From positions 236,595 through 300,594 of the forward strand of contig PVEQ01000003.1 of NCBI GenBank assembly GCA_002973575.1: 64,000 nt of DNA. Reading direction: 5' to 3'. The position numbers and the translations under genes were made by a program. Under the pieces are notes generated by a model. It ran no database searches. It was given only the letters and a program-made list of their open reading frames with translations, and was not told where the DNA came from. Shown piece by piece: positions 40,732 through 49,865 of the stretch. Each line of letters begins with the position of its first letter. Positions within the stretch are counted from its first letter, which is position 1. The stretch comes from Sediminibacterium magnilacihabitans (GTDB lineage Bacteria; Bacteroidota; Bacteroidia; Chitinophagales; Chitinophagaceae).

Positions 40732-41670
40732 ATGGATGTATCGATCGTAGTTCCCCTGTTCAATGAAGATGAATCGCTGCCCGAACTGTGCAGCTGGATT
40801 GAATCTGTTGCCACCACCCACCAGCTCAGCTATGAAGTGATACTGGTAGACGACGGAAGTACCGATGACAGTTGGAAAGTGATCGAAGAGATCCATCAAC
40901 GCAATAACCGTTTCAGGGGCATCAAATTCCAACGGAACTATGGTAAATCAGCTGCGTTAAACGAAGGCTTTAAAGCAGCCCAAGGCGATGTAGTCATTAC
41001 CATGGATGCCGATATGCAGGACTCGCCCGACGAGATTCCCGAACTGCGCAGGATGATCGTTGAAGAAGGTTATGATATGGTGAGCGGTTGGAAAAAGAAG
41101 CGATACGATAATACTTTTACCAAAAACATTCCTTCCAAAATATACAATGCTGCGGCACGGAAAAGTTCCGGCATCATGCTGCACGATTTTAACTGTGGTC
41201 TCAAATCATACAAACGCAAAGTGGTTAAAAGCATTGAAGTGTTTGGGGAGATGCACCGCTACATTCCTATCCTGGCCAAATGGGCAGGCTTTCGTAAGAT
41301 CGGTGAGAAAGTGGTGGAACACCGCCCCCGCAAATACGGCGTAACCAAATTTGGCTGGAACCGTTTTGTAAACGGGTTCCTCGACCTGGCCACCATCATG
41401 TTCCTGGGTAAGTTCGGCAAGCGCCCCATGCAATTCTTCGGACTGCTGGGAACAGTGTTCTTCCTGATCGGTTTTATTGCCAGTATATACCTGGTGATTG
41501 CCAAATTTACCGTTGCCGATTTTGCATTGACCAACAGGCCCAGTTTTTACATCGCACTCACCACCATGATCATTGGTATGCAACTTTTCCTTACTGGTTT
41601 CATAGCAGAGTTGGTTGCCCGCAATGCCAGTGAAAGGAATGCATACCTGGTCGAAAAGAAATTGGACTGA
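40732..41670 (+). CDS. Family 2 glycosyltransferase, GtrB/DPM1-like
   Basis: 312 residues. A GT-A fold domain covers about residues 1-225, with SIVVPLFNEDESLPEL at the start, VDDGSTDDSW for nucleotide binding and the DxD-like DADMQDSPDEIP. Two C-terminal transmembrane helices (FFGLLGTVFFLIGFIASIYL and LTTMIIGMQLFLTGFIAELV) fit the polyprenyl-phosphate glycosyltransferase subgroup, which transfers a sugar from a nucleotide donor to undecaprenyl phosphate at the inner membrane. The context with a GT4 enzyme and heptose enzymes indicates cell-surface glycan synthesis. The exact sugar is unknown. Confidence 0.9.
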   Translation: MDVSIVVPLFNEDESLPELCSWIESVATTHQLSYEVILVDDGSTDDSWKVIEEIHQRNNRFRGIKFQRNYGKSAALNEGFKAAQGDVVITMDADMQDSPDEIPELRRMIVEEGYDMVSGWKKKRYDNTFTKNIPSKIYNAAARKSSGIMLHDFNCGLKSYKRKVVKSIEVFGEMHRYIPILAKWAGFRKIGEKVVEHRPRKYGVTKFGWNRFVNGFLDLATIMFLGKFGKRPMQFFGLLGTVFFLIGFIASIYLVIAKFTVADFALTNRPSFYIALTTMIIGMQLFLTGFIAELVARNASERNAYLVEKKLD

Positions 41671-41695
41671 CCGCTCTTTTGTTGATATTTGGATC

Positions 41696-42823
41696 ATGAA
41701 GAAAAAGCTGATCATCATAGGTCCCGCCTGGCCGCTGCGCGGCGGCGGTTTGGCAACTTTCAATGAAAGGTTGGCACTGGAATATATCAGGCAGGGATTT
41801 GATACTACCATCTATACTTTTTCATTACAATACCCCAATTTTTTATTCCCCGGGAGTTCGCAATACACTGATGAACCTGCGCCTGAAAGCATACCTATTA
41901 AAGTACGCATCAATTCCATCAACCCCTTCAACTGGTGGAAAGTTGGCAGGGAATTGAAAGCATTGGCACCCGATTACATTGTAGTACGCTACTGGATTCC
42001 ATTCATGGGCCCCTGTTTTGGTACCATCCTGCGAATAGTAAAAACGAATAAGCTTACCCGGATCATCTGCATCGCAGATAATATCATACCGCATGAAAAA
42101 CGTCCCGGCGACAAACTTTTCACACAATATTTTATACAACCGGTGCACGGGTTCATCACCATGAGCAAACAGGTGCAACAGGATCTGCAACAGTTCACCA
42201 ACAAACCATCGCAACTGGTACCGCATCCACTGTACGATAATTTCGGTACGGCCATACCAAAAGATGTTGCAAGAGGCAAGTTGAAACTACCGGCAAATGA
42301 TCAAATCATTTTATTCTTCGGCTTCATCCGTAAATACAAGGGACTCGACCTGTTACTGGAAGCGATGAATGACGAACGCATACGCAAAGCAGGAATCAAA
42401 TTGCTCGTTACCGGTGAGTTCTATGAAAACCGCGAACCTTACGACCAACTGATAGAACGGTTACAGATCGCCCCGCAACTGTTGTTACATACGGGGTTCA
42501 TACCCAACCACGAAGTGGCTTATTATGTCAGCGCCGCTGATTTCATTATCCAGCCTTACCGCGATGCAACCCAAAGCGGCGTAACGCCGTTGGCCTATCA
42601 TTTCGAAAAGCCCATGCTGGTTACCAATGTTGGCGGATTGCCCGACCTGGTGCCGGATGGTAAAGTGGGAGTGGTTGTTGAACCGAATGCTGCAGCCATT
42701 GCCACCGGTATCTTGCAACTGTATGAATTAGGTGAAAATTATTTTTTGCCGCATCTTCGCAATGAAAAACAGCGGTATAGCTGGACAAGGCTCACCGAAA
42801 CCATTACAACCCTAGTTCCATGA
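41696..42823 (+). CDS. Family 4 glycosyltransferase
   Basis: 375 residues from the ATG at 41696. An earlier in-frame start at 41615 would overlap the preceding gene by 56 bp, and the 41696 form begins with a proper GT-B opening (KKLIIIGPAWPLRGGGLATF). The C-terminal Rossmann half shows ILFFGFIRKYKGLDLLLEAM, then ADFIIQPYRDATQSGVTPLA, the acidic/sugar-nucleotide site, and TNVGGLPDLVPDG. Soluble or membrane-associated at the cytoplasmic face. It overlaps the gmhA start by 4 bp (ATGA), so it is coupled to heptose-precursor synthesis. Donor and acceptor are not predictable. Confidence 0.9.
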   Translation: MKKKLIIIGPAWPLRGGGLATFNERLALEYIRQGFDTTIYTFSLQYPNFLFPGSSQYTDEPAPESIPIKVRINSINPFNWWKVGRELKALAPDYIVVRYWIPFMGPCFGTILRIVKTNKLTRIICIADNIIPHEKRPGDKLFTQYFIQPVHGFITMSKQVQQDLQQFTNKPSQLVPHPLYDNFGTAIPKDVARGKLKLPANDQIILFFGFIRKYKGLDLLLEAMNDERIRKAGIKLLVTGEFYENREPYDQLIERLQIAPQLLLHTGFIPNHEVAYYVSAADFIIQPYRDATQSGVTPLAYHFEKPMLVTNVGGLPDLVPDGKVGVVVEPNAAAIATGILQLYELGENYFLPHLRNEKQRYSWTRLTETITTLVP

Positions 42824-43395
42824 ACGGAAAAATAAAAGAGCTCATTGCAGCATCCATTGAAGTGAAGCGCCAGGTGCTGGAAGATGCAGCTCTCCAACAA
42901 ACCATACAGCAGGTAATTGATATAGTGACCACCACCTTCCAAAAAGGCAATAAAGTATTGTTTTGTGGCAATGGTGGCAGTGCTGCCGATGCCCAACACC
43001 TGGCTGCCGAATTTTCCGGCAGGTTTTATAAAGACCGTAAAGCGCTTCCTTCCGAAGCACTGCACTGCAACACTTCTTACATAACAGCCGTTGCTAATGA
43101 TTACAGCTACGATGTGATCTATTCAAGACTGGTAGACGGGATGTGTGTAGCCGGTGATGTATTGATCGGACTGAGCACATCGGGTAATTCGGGTAATATC
43201 CTCAAAGCTTTTGAAACAGCAAAAGAAAAAGGAGTGATCACGATTGGCATGACAGGCGCAAGCGGAGGAAAAATGAAAGCCATCAGCGATTACCTTATCA
43301 ACGTACCTTCCACCGATACACCGCGCATACAGGAATCGCATATACTGATCGGACATATTATTTGCCAATTGGTAGAAGCTAATATTTTCGGATAA
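42820..43395 (+). CDS. gmhA: Phosphoheptose isomerase
   Basis: 191 residues with one SIS domain. Characteristic GmhA motifs are FCGNGGSAADAQHLAAEFSG near residues 49-68, a run of active-site residues in NTSYITAVANDYSYD, GLSTSGNSGNILKAFETAK and the C-terminal QESHILIGHIICQLVE. It converts sedoheptulose 7-phosphate to D-glycero-D-manno-heptose 7-phosphate in the cytoplasm. The start codon overlaps the stop of the glycosyltransferase gene (ATGA), and the phosphatase gene follows after 2 bp, forming a coherent heptose module. Length is normal for the family. Confidence 0.93.
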   Translation: MNGKIKELIAASIEVKRQVLEDAALQQTIQQVIDIVTTTFQKGNKVLFCGNGGSAADAQHLAAEFSGRFYKDRKALPSEALHCNTSYITAVANDYSYDVIYSRLVDGMCVAGDVLIGLSTSGNSGNILKAFETAKEKGVITIGMTGASGGKMKAISDYLINVPSTDTPRIQESHILIGHIICQLVEANIFG

Positions 43396-43397
43396 TC

Positions 43398-43946
43398 ATG
43401 CTGCCACTCAAAGAGATCGATCATAACTGGACCCTCTTCCTCGACCGCGACGGAGTGATCAACCACGAAAAGGATAATGACTATATCCTCAACTGGAGTG
43501 AATTTGTATTCTATCCCGAAAGCCTCGAAGCGCTTCCCTTGCTGGCCAGGCATTTTCGCAGAATCATATTAGTTACTAACCAGAAAGGTATTGGAAAAGG
43601 CTTGATGAGCGAAGCCGATCTTACCAACATCCACAGGCACATGCTGGATGAAATTGAAACCAGGGGCGGGCGCATCGATCGCATCTATTTTTGCTCCGAC
43701 CTCAACAACCTTTCCCCCAACCGGAAACCCCAGCCAGGTATGGCTTTCAAGGCACAAAAAGACGCTCCAGCAATCGTATTCAGCAAGAGCATCATGGTCG
43801 GCAATCGTTTAAGTGATATGCAGTTCGGGCGCAACGCAGGCATGCACACGGTTTTCCTCGCCACCACGCATCCTGAAGTACCCTACCCCGATCCGCTGAT
43901 CGACCTGCGGGTGGACACCTTGTTGGAATTTGCCCGCCTGCTCTAA
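43398..43946 (+). CDS. gmhB: D-glycero-manno-heptose 1,7-bisphosphate 7-phosphatase, HAD-IIIA
   Basis: 182 residues. HAD motif I is FLDRDGVINHEK (nucleophile Asp and +2 Asp), motif II ILVTNQKGIGKG, then KPQPGMAFKAQ (motif III Lys region) and VGNRLSDMQFGRNAG (motif IV). This is the GmhB/HisB-N branch. Removing the 7-phosphate of heptose bisphosphate is the step after GmhA and the heptose kinase. The Cys cluster of many GmhB zinc sites is not evident, so substrate specificity is less certain than the fold. Two base pairs after gmhA. The kinase/nucleotidyltransferase (HldE type) is not in this window. Confidence 0.85.
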   Translation: MLPLKEIDHNWTLFLDRDGVINHEKDNDYILNWSEFVFYPESLEALPLLARHFRRIILVTNQKGIGKGLMSEADLTNIHRHMLDEIETRGGRIDRIYFCSDLNNLSPNRKPQPGMAFKAQKDAPAIVFSKSIMVGNRLSDMQFGRNAGMHTVFLATTHPEVPYPDPLIDLRVDTLLEFARLL

Positions 43947-43992
43947 CAAAATCTTTACATAAGATTCCTGATATTTGTTCATATCATTCGTT

Positions 43993-44874
43993 ATGAAAAG
44001 AACAGGTTTTGTTTGCCTGCTGCTGTTGACAACATCTTTACTCAATGCACAAAAATCTACCAATGAATATGTGCAAAAAATACAGGGCATTGAAACGGTT
44101 ATCAAACCTTATGCTACGGCCATTATGGAGTCGGAAGAAATGCCGGACCGGTTCAGGGCAGACAGTTTCTTTACACGCGGACTGGTGCAGGCTTTGCGTG
44201 TTCCGTATTCTTTTTCTTACCCCTTCGATTCACTGACCACCATTTCAAAATTATACGCGCCTGACAGCAGTTTTCGCATCTTTACCTGGCAGGTGATGAA
44301 AGATTACACGTATTACCGCCAGAAAGGTGTGATACAAATACATACAACAGATGGTTCGCTGAAGATATTCCCTCTGTTTGATTTTTCTGAATTCACCGAA
44401 GCGCCGGTGGACTCTGTACGCAGCAACCGCAACTGGATCGGCGCTATTTATTACAGCATCATCCTCAAAGAATACAACCACAAAAAATATTATACACTGA
44501 TGGGTTATGACGAGAACGATGCACGCACCACCAAAAAATGGGTTGAAGTACTAACGTTTGCTACCGATGGTAGTCCGCAATTCGGCGGCCGTTATTTCAG
44601 CTATCCCAACGATGCGCTGAAACCGCCACAGCCCGCTTACCGTTTCTGCCTGGAATTCAAAAAAGGCGCCAACGCCAAACTCAATTACGACCGCGACCTG
44701 GACCTCATTATATTCTCACATCTTACCAGTGAGACTGGTGAGACTGCACAGAAACATACACTGGTGCCGGAAGGAAGCTATGAAGGCTTTCAATGGATTT
44801 CCGGCAAATGGGTGTACAAACGGGTGGTTGCAGAAGTAGATCCCAGTTCCAAGGTTAATCCGCCGCGACAATGA
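43993..44874 (+). CDS. Exported protein, unknown function
   Basis: 293 residues from the ATG at 43993; a start at 43975 would add six residues ahead of the signal peptide. Signal peptide MKRTGFVCLLLLTTSLLNA|Q, cleavage before QKSTNEY. The mature part has no motif I recognise. It is a mixed alpha/beta sequence with many aromatic residues (RIFTWQVMKDYTYYRQKGVI, KKYYTLMGYDENDARTTKKW), ending SGKWVYKRVVAEVDP. Similar proteins of ~290 residues occur widely in Chitinophagaceae, from memory. Last gene of the plus-strand operon, 46 bp after gmhB, and convergent with lepA. In the short gap to lepA, TTAG-rich sequence and its inverted copy (44886-44937) could form a weak shared terminator. Confidence 0.8.
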   Translation: MKRTGFVCLLLLTTSLLNAQKSTNEYVQKIQGIETVIKPYATAIMESEEMPDRFRADSFFTRGLVQALRVPYSFSYPFDSLTTISKLYAPDSSFRIFTWQVMKDYTYYRQKGVIQIHTTDGSLKIFPLFDFSEFTEAPVDSVRSNRNWIGAIYYSIILKEYNHKKYYTLMGYDENDARTTKKWVEVLTFATDGSPQFGGRYFSYPNDALKPPQPAYRFCLEFKKGANAKLNYDRDLDLIIFSHLTSETGETAQKHTLVPEGSYEGFQWISGKWVYKRVVAEVDPSSKVNPPRQ

Positions 44875-44933
44875 GTTGAGAGTTGTTAGATGTTAGTTGT
44901 TAGAAATATGAAAGATAATCTACCAACTGACAA

Positions 44934-46718
44934 CTAATCTAATTTGAGTACAGCCAAAAACGCTTCCTGCGGCACTTCTACGTTACCGATCTGTCGCATG
45001 CGTTTCTTTCCTTCTTTTTGTTTTTCCAGGAGTTTCCGCTTACGGCTGATATCACCACCATAACATTTGGCGGTAACGTCTTTGCGCATAGCGCTGATAT
45101 TTTCGCGCGCAATGATCTTGGCGCCGATGGCAGCCTGGATGGCTATCTGGAACTGTTGCCTGGGTAGCAACTCTTTTAATTTTTCGCAAAGCTTCCTGCC
45201 GAAATCCTGCGCACGGCTGCGGTGGATAAGGGCGCTGAGGGCATCCACTTTATCATTGTTGAGGAGGATATCCATTTTTACGATATCTGCTTCGCGCCAG
45301 TCGATCGGTGTATAATCGAAAGAAGCATAGCCCCGTGTAGAACTTTTCAATTTATCATAGAAATCAAATACGATCTCAGTAAGCGGCATTTCAAAGATCA
45401 GCTCAACACGTGTGGGTGTGAGATAACTTTGATTGATGAGTATGCCCCGTTTACCCAGGCAAAGCGTCATGATGTTGCCGATGTACTCCGGCAAAGTGAT
45501 GATCTGTGCCTTGATAAAAGGCTCTTCAATCCTGTCTATCTTAACAGGGTCGGGCATTTCGGCCGGGTTATTGACAATGATCTTCTCCCCTCTTGTAGTA
45601 TAAGCGTGGAAGCTAACGTTGGGTACGGTGGTAATAACCGTTTGGTTAAACTCCCGCTCCAGCCGCTCCTGTATGATTTCCATGTGCAGGAGACCCAGGA
45701 AGCCGCAACGGAAACCAAAGCCCAGCGCCTGGGAAGTTTCCAGTTCGAAAGTAAGTGAGGCATCATTCAACTGCAGCTTGTCCATACAATCACGCAGTTC
45801 TTCGAATTCATCTGTATTCACCGGGAAGATACCGGCAAATACCATGGGCTTCACTTCTTCGAAACCATGGATCATTTCACCGGGATTGTTGGCAAGGGTA
45901 ATGGTATCACCCACTTTCACCTCTTTAGCGTTCTTGATGCCGGTGATGATGTATCCTACATCTCCTGCAGCGACTTCATTTTTGGGCGTCATGCTGAGTT
46001 TGAGCACCCCTACTTCATCTGCAAAATAATCGTTACCGGTAGATATGAAACGTATCTTATCGCCTTTGCGGATCACCCCGTTGAGGATGCGGTAATATAC
46101 AATAATACCCCTGAAACTATTGAACACGCTATCGAATATCAGGGCCTGCAAAGGAGCGTCTACATTGCCTTCAGGAGCAGGTATACGCTCAACAATAGCC
46201 TGTAAAATTTCTTCGATACCAATACCCGATTTGCCGCTGGCCAGCAGGATGTCTTCCTGCTTACAACCAATGAGGTCCACGATCTGGTCGGTCACTTCAG
46301 GTATCTTGGCACCATCCATATCGATCTTATTGATAACCGGGATGATCTCAAGGTCATTGTCAATTGCCAGGTATAAGTTACTGATTGTCTGAGCCTGTAT
46401 GCCCTGTGAAGCATCCACCAGCAAGAGGGCTCCTTCACAGGCGGCCAGTGCGCGGCTCACTTCATAACTGAAATCCACGTGGCCGGGTGTATCGATCAGG
46501 TTCAGTACATATTGTTCGCCCTTATACGAGTAGTTGATCTGTATCGCATGACTTTTAATAGTAATACCTTTCTCCCGCTCAAGGTCCATATCGTCCAGCA
46601 CCTGGTCCATCATCTCCCGCTCGCCAATGGTTTTGGTATGTTCCAATAACCTGTCAGCCAGCGTACTCTTACCATGGTCGATATGCGCAATGATGCAAAA
46701 ATTCCTGATCTTCTTCAT
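44934..46718 (-). CDS. lepA: Elongation factor 4 (LepA), translational GTPase
   Basis: 594 residues from the ATG at 46718; the upstream frame extension runs through the promoter repeat. G domain motifs: [14 protein letters not shown] (G1), DTPGHVDF (G3) and NKIDMDGA (G4), with [10 protein letters not shown] (switch I) between them. The LepA-specific C-terminal domain is present ([20 protein letters not shown], then [11 protein letters not shown]). It acts on stalled ribosomes by back-translocation. The full-length family size is about 600 residues. Expression is probably from the -7 box at 46726-46733 with a very short leader. Confidence 0.97.
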   Translation of the reverse strand: MKKIRNFCIIAHIDHGKSTLADRLLEHTKTIGEREMMDQVLDDMDLEREKGITIKSHAIQINYSYKGEQYVLNLIDTPGHVDFSYEVSRALAACEGALLLVDASQGIQAQTISNLYLAIDNDLEIIPVINKIDMDGAKIPEVTDQIVDLIGCKQEDILLASGKSGIGIEEILQAIVERIPAPEGNVDAPLQALIFDSVFNSFRGIIVYYRILNGVIRKGDKIRFISTGNDYFADEVGVLKLSMTPKNEVAAGDVGYIITGIKNAKEVKVGDTITLANNPGEMIHGFEEVKPMVFAGIFPVNTDEFEELRDCMDKLQLNDASLTFELETSQALGFGFRCGFLGLLHMEIIQERLEREFNQTVITTVPNVSFHAYTTRGEKIIVNNPAEMPDPVKIDRIEEPFIKAQIITLPEYIGNIMTLCLGKRGILINQSYLTPTRVELIFEMPLTEIVFDFYDKLKSSTRGYASFDYTPIDWREADIVKMDILLNNDKVDALSALIHRSRAQDFGRKLCEKLKELLPRQQFQIAIQAAIGAKIIARENISAMRKDVTAKCYGGDISRKRKLLEKQKEGKKRMRQIGNVEVPQEAFLAVLKLD

Positions 46719-46725
46719 AGAGCAG

Positions 46726-46733
46726 CAAAGATA
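46726..46733 (-). promoter_or_regulatory. -7 box for lepA
   Basis: TATCTTTG on the minus strand matches TAnnTTTG exactly and ends 7 bp before the lepA ATG, so the leader must be extremely short. ATTG motifs of the adjacent octamer repeat lie upstream where a -33 TTG would be expected. Confidence 0.6.
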
Positions 46734-46735
46734 AT

Positions 46736-46825
46736 TGATCAATTCGGCAATTCGGCAATTCGACAATTGACGCATATTTTCATTGTCGAATTGCCGAATT
46801 AACTAATTGGCAAATTGTCTAATTG
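46736..46825. repeat. Octamer-periodic hairpin repeat between lepA and tpiA
   Basis: AATTCGGC-type units repeat every 8 bp. Bases 46749-46767 and 46782-46800 form a perfect 19-bp inverted repeat with a 14-nt loop. The repeat runs into the last codons of tpiA and directly precedes the lepA -7 box. Related copies lie at 55011-55036 and 58761-58840. Confidence 0.8.
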
Positions 46826-47586
46826 TTTTTCAGTGCATTGATAATAGCCACAAATTCGTCGGCAATAAGAGAAGCGCCACCTACCAGTCCGCCGTCAACA
46901 TCAGGCTGACCAAAAATTTCGCCTGCATTGGCTGCCTTCACGCTCCCACCGTAAAGAATGGTGATTTCATTGGCTGTTGCAGCACCATATTTGGCAGTGA
47001 GTTGTTCGCGGATGAAAGCGTGCATTTCCTGCGCCTGTGCACTGGTGGCCGTTTTGCCGGTACCGATGGCCCAGATGGGTTCATAAGCGATCACTACCTG
47101 TTTCAGTTGTTCGGCACTGAGGTGGTATAAAGATTCTTCGAGTTGTTTGGCAACAAAAGCATTCTGTGTATTAGCTTCGCGAATGCTCAATGGCTCGCCG
47201 CAGCAGAAGATGGGATGTATGTTGTATTCCAGGCAGATATTGATCTTTTCTGCAAGGAACTGGTTGCTTTCCTGAAAATATTCACGGCGCTCGGAATGTC
47301 CCAGCACCACATAAGATATGCCCAGCGACTGCAGCATTTCAACCGATACCTCACCGGTATAGGCACCGCTTTTTTTGCTGTAGCAGTTCTGTGCTGCAAT
47401 AAATACATTTTGTTTACCGGCCAGTTGTTGCTGGGCCATGGGTAGGTATGGGAAGGGAACGGCAAATATGGCCAGTTGGTTAGCGCCTAATGTATGAGGC
47501 TTGGATTGAATATCTTTCAGTAATTGTTCTCCCTGTGAAAGGGTCAGGTTCATTTTCCAATTGGCGGCGGCTATTTGCTTTCTCAT
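46819..47586 (-). CDS. tpiA: Triosephosphate isomerase
   Basis: 255 residues from the ATG at 47586; the frame extends further upstream but would overlap the GlmU-family gene. The family signature is AYEPIWAIGTGKTAT, with the catalytic Glu. NWKMN near the N-terminus holds the catalytic Lys, and VLGHSERR the catalytic His. The phosphate loop near the C-terminus reads ILYGGSVKAANAGE. It interconverts dihydroxyacetone phosphate and glyceraldehyde 3-phosphate in glycolysis. It starts 14 bp after the GlmU-family gene, within a minus-strand unit running from pyrE. The stop codon lies inside the octamer repeat. Confidence 0.97.
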   Translation of the reverse strand: MRKQIAAANWKMNLTLSQGEQLLKDIQSKPHTLGANQLAIFAVPFPYLPMAQQQLAGKQNVFIAAQNCYSKKSGAYTGEVSVEMLQSLGISYVVLGHSERREYFQESNQFLAEKINICLEYNIHPIFCCGEPLSIREANTQNAFVAKQLEESLYHLSAEQLKQVVIAYEPIWAIGTGKTATSAQAQEMHAFIREQLTAKYGAATANEITILYGGSVKAANAGEIFGQPDVDGGLVGGASLIADEFVAIINALKNN

Positions 47587-47600
47587 GTTAGGGGTTTCCT

Positions 47601-48767
47601 TTATTTTGAATGATGCGCAAAGATAAAGGCCAGCACTGAAGCTTCCGCCTCCGAAACTGTTTGCTGCTTCATTTTTTTCCAATTACCGATGTCTTCCAGG
47701 GCTTTATCGAGTTCATAAACAGCTCCTTCCGTTCCCCAACTGAAATCTTTGATCCTTTTGGGCAGCAGTCCGTTCCCAAATACATTACAGCTCACCCCTA
47801 TTACCGACCCGGTATTGATCGCTGCATTGATAGCCACGCGGGAATAATCGCCCATAAATACACCGCATTTTTGTGCAGCAGGTATAAAGGCTCCGCTCTG
47901 CTCGTCCCATACCTGTACTATTCCGGCCGTATTCTTTACGTTACTATTGGTAGCCCCCGCCCCGAAATTGCACCACTCACCCACTACCGAGTCACCTAAA
48001 TAACCATCGTGCGCTTTGTTGGAATAGCCCATGAGTATGCTGTTCTTGATCTCGCCACCACCCAGGCACCAGGGGCCAATGGTGGTAGCGCCATAAATGC
48101 GGCTGTTCATTTTCACAGCGGCCCCTTCACCCAATGCAAAAGGTCCGCGTATGGCTGAACCTTCCATTAGAGTGGCATTCTTACCTATATAAACCGGTCC
48201 GGTAGCTGCATTGATGATGCAATGTTCAACCACCGCTCCTTCTTCAATAAAAATCGCTTCCGATTGACTAACACGATTGGTTTCCGGAATAGGCTGCGAA
48301 TTACGGCCTTCAACCAGCAGGTCGAAATCCTGCCGCAGCAAAAAATCATTGTATTGCGTCAGGTGCCAGGGATGTTGTATCCTCCTGGCCTGTGCATACT
48401 TATGCACTTCTTTAAAATAATGCAAGCTGTTAGCAGGATTAAACGACTCAAAAGCTATTTGCGCTTTCCCTGCAATCAACCCCTGTTCATCTGCCAGGCA
48501 TACGCCTTCTTCAATGTCTGACAAAGCACTTAACAGCTCAGCAGAAGGCAATGCCGTAGCATCGATCCATAAATGCGTTTCTGCAGCCGGACTTTCATAT
48601 AACTGTTGCAGGTAGCCGGTTGTGTGCACATACACAGGCTCGCGTGTCCACAAGGACCATCGTTCACGAATGGTCACAATACCCATGCGCAATCCGGCAA
48701 TAGCGCGGGTTTGGGTAAGCGGGTAGAAATGAGCCCTTACAGCATTATCGAACAGAATGATGGCCAT
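47601..48767 (-). CDS. GlmU-family protein, degenerate nucleotidyltransferase plus left-handed beta-helix
   Basis: 388 residues from the ATG at 48767. The N-terminal half is a divergent sugar-nucleotidyltransferase-like domain; its motif YPLTQTRAIAGLRMGIVTIR corresponds to the region typical of Bacteroidota GlmU-family proteins and lacks the classic GxGTR pyrophosphorylase loop. The C-terminal half shows hexapeptide repeats of a left-handed beta-helix (IEEGAVVEHCIINAATGPVY, IGKNATLMEGSAIRGPFALG). A role in sugar-phosphate acetylation or nucleotide-sugar metabolism is likely but unproven. The start is 4 bp after the HMA-like gene stop, and tpiA follows closely. Confidence 0.85.
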   Translation of the reverse strand: MAIILFDNAVRAHFYPLTQTRAIAGLRMGIVTIRERWSLWTREPVYVHTTGYLQQLYESPAAETHLWIDATALPSAELLSALSDIEEGVCLADEQGLIAGKAQIAFESFNPANSLHYFKEVHKYAQARRIQHPWHLTQYNDFLLRQDFDLLVEGRNSQPIPETNRVSQSEAIFIEEGAVVEHCIINAATGPVYIGKNATLMEGSAIRGPFALGEGAAVKMNSRIYGATTIGPWCLGGGEIKNSILMGYSNKAHDGYLGDSVVGEWCNFGAGATNSNVKNTAGIVQVWDEQSGAFIPAAQKCGVFMGDYSRVAINAAINTGSVIGVSCNVFGNGLLPKRIKDFSWGTEGAVYELDKALEDIGNWKKMKQQTVSEAEASVLAFIFAHHSK

Positions 48768-48771
48768 GCAA

Positions 48772-49179
48772 TCAGTTAACCGGAGGTATATGACAGGGTT
48801 TGCCTTTCTGAGGCCCACCACCATCTTCTGCACGCTTGCAAACCGGCGGTAGTTTTTTGTACGCTTCAGGTTCCGCTTTCTCTGCATCAGCATCAAAGCC
48901 TGCATTATTCAGCGCTGCTTTGATGGCACCTGTGGTAGTTCTGTCGGGTAAAAACTGAACACGTATTTCACCCTGCAATAAATTTATTTTCCACTGCAAA
49001 ATACCATTGTCGGTATTGTCCTTTTCCAGCAACAGGTATCTGTCTAACCGCTCTTTACATTCCCAACAACGCAGGTTCGCCGATTTGATGGTTACCCATT
49101 CCGGTTTGGGTTGCTGTGCCCTTAAACAAAGGGAACTTCCCAAAATGAATACTACTAAAAAATAAATTGTTCTTTTCAT
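48772..49179 (-). CDS. Exported HMA-like (heavy-metal-associated) protein
   Basis: 135 residues. Signal peptide KRTIYFLVVFILGSSLCLRA followed by Q. The mature part resembles a heavy-metal-associated domain: WVTIKSANLRCWECKERLDR (CxxC in CWEC on the first helix), then LQGEIRVQFLPDRTTTGAI and ALNNAGFDADAE. A cysteine-containing tail (PPVCKR, GKPCHIPP) may add ligands. Expected in the periplasm, binding a transition metal such as copper or zinc. It lies 17 bp after pyrE and 4 bp before the GlmU-family gene. Why a metal-binding protein sits between pyrE and sugar genes is not obvious. Confidence 0.8.
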   Translation of the reverse strand: MKRTIYFLVVFILGSSLCLRAQQPKPEWVTIKSANLRCWECKERLDRYLLLEKDNTDNGILQWKINLLQGEIRVQFLPDRTTTGAIKAALNNAGFDADAEKAEPEAYKKLPPVCKRAEDGGGPQKGKPCHIPPVN

Positions 49180-49196
49180 AAAGCTTTATACATTGC

Positions 49197-49832
49197 TCAA
49201 TGGACTCCTTTCCAATTCGCCGGATCATTTCTCCATTCCAGCAATACAGGCTCCAGTGATGAAGCTACCTGTCCTTTTTCAATGGCCAGTTCAATCAGAT
49301 TGCTGTAATTGGTGAGCGACCGGAATGGCACACCCGCCGTTTCAAAAGCTGTGTCCGCTATCGAAAAACCATAATTGAAAATAGAAACCATGCCCACCAC
49401 TTCCACACCGGCGCCGCGCAATACATCAACCACCTGCAAGCTGCTCTTACCGGTAGAAATGAGGTCTTCTATGACCAGCACTTTTTGTCCGGCTGTATAA
49501 GCCCCTTCTATCTGGTTGCCTAATCCATGTTCCTTGGGTTTGGGACGCACATATATATAAGGCAATTTCAGTTGATCAGCAGCCATGGCTCCCCAGGGGA
49601 TGCCGGCAGTAGCTACACCGGCCAATACTTCCGCTTCCGGGAATTTCTCAAAAATCACATTGCACAGCTCACTTTTAATAAAATCACGCACAAAGGGAAA
49701 TGATAATACTTTACGGTTGTCGCAGTAAATAGGGCTCTTCCAGCCACTGGCCCAGGTAAATGGGGCATCGGGACTTAACTTCACTGCTCCAACCTGCAAG
49801 AGTTTCTCGGCTACGGCTTTTTCATTGGTCAT
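49197..49832 (-). CDS. pyrE: Orotate phosphoribosyltransferase
   Basis: 211 residues. The PRPP-binding motif is VLVIEDLISTGKSSLQVVDV, with neighbouring orotate-site residues in WKSPIYCDNRKVLSFP and YVRPKPKEHGLGNQIEG. It makes orotidine 5'-phosphate from orotate and PRPP in pyrimidine synthesis, in the cytoplasm. The length is typical. It starts 33 bp after the aldo/keto reductase gene and heads the chain HMA-like, GlmU-family, tpiA. A dihydroorotase-like gene is in the window at 38925, but not linked. Confidence 0.95.
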   Translation of the reverse strand: MTNEKAVAEKLLQVGAVKLSPDAPFTWASGWKSPIYCDNRKVLSFPFVRDFIKSELCNVIFEKFPEAEVLAGVATAGIPWGAMAADQLKLPYIYVRPKPKEHGLGNQIEGAYTAGQKVLVIEDLISTGKSSLQVVDVLRGAGVEVVGMVSIFNYGFSIADTAFETAGVPFRSLTNYSNLIELAIEKGQVASSLEPVLLEWRNDPANWKGVH

Positions 49833-49865
49833 GCTGCGAAAATACGTAAAACAAGTTGGTAGTTG

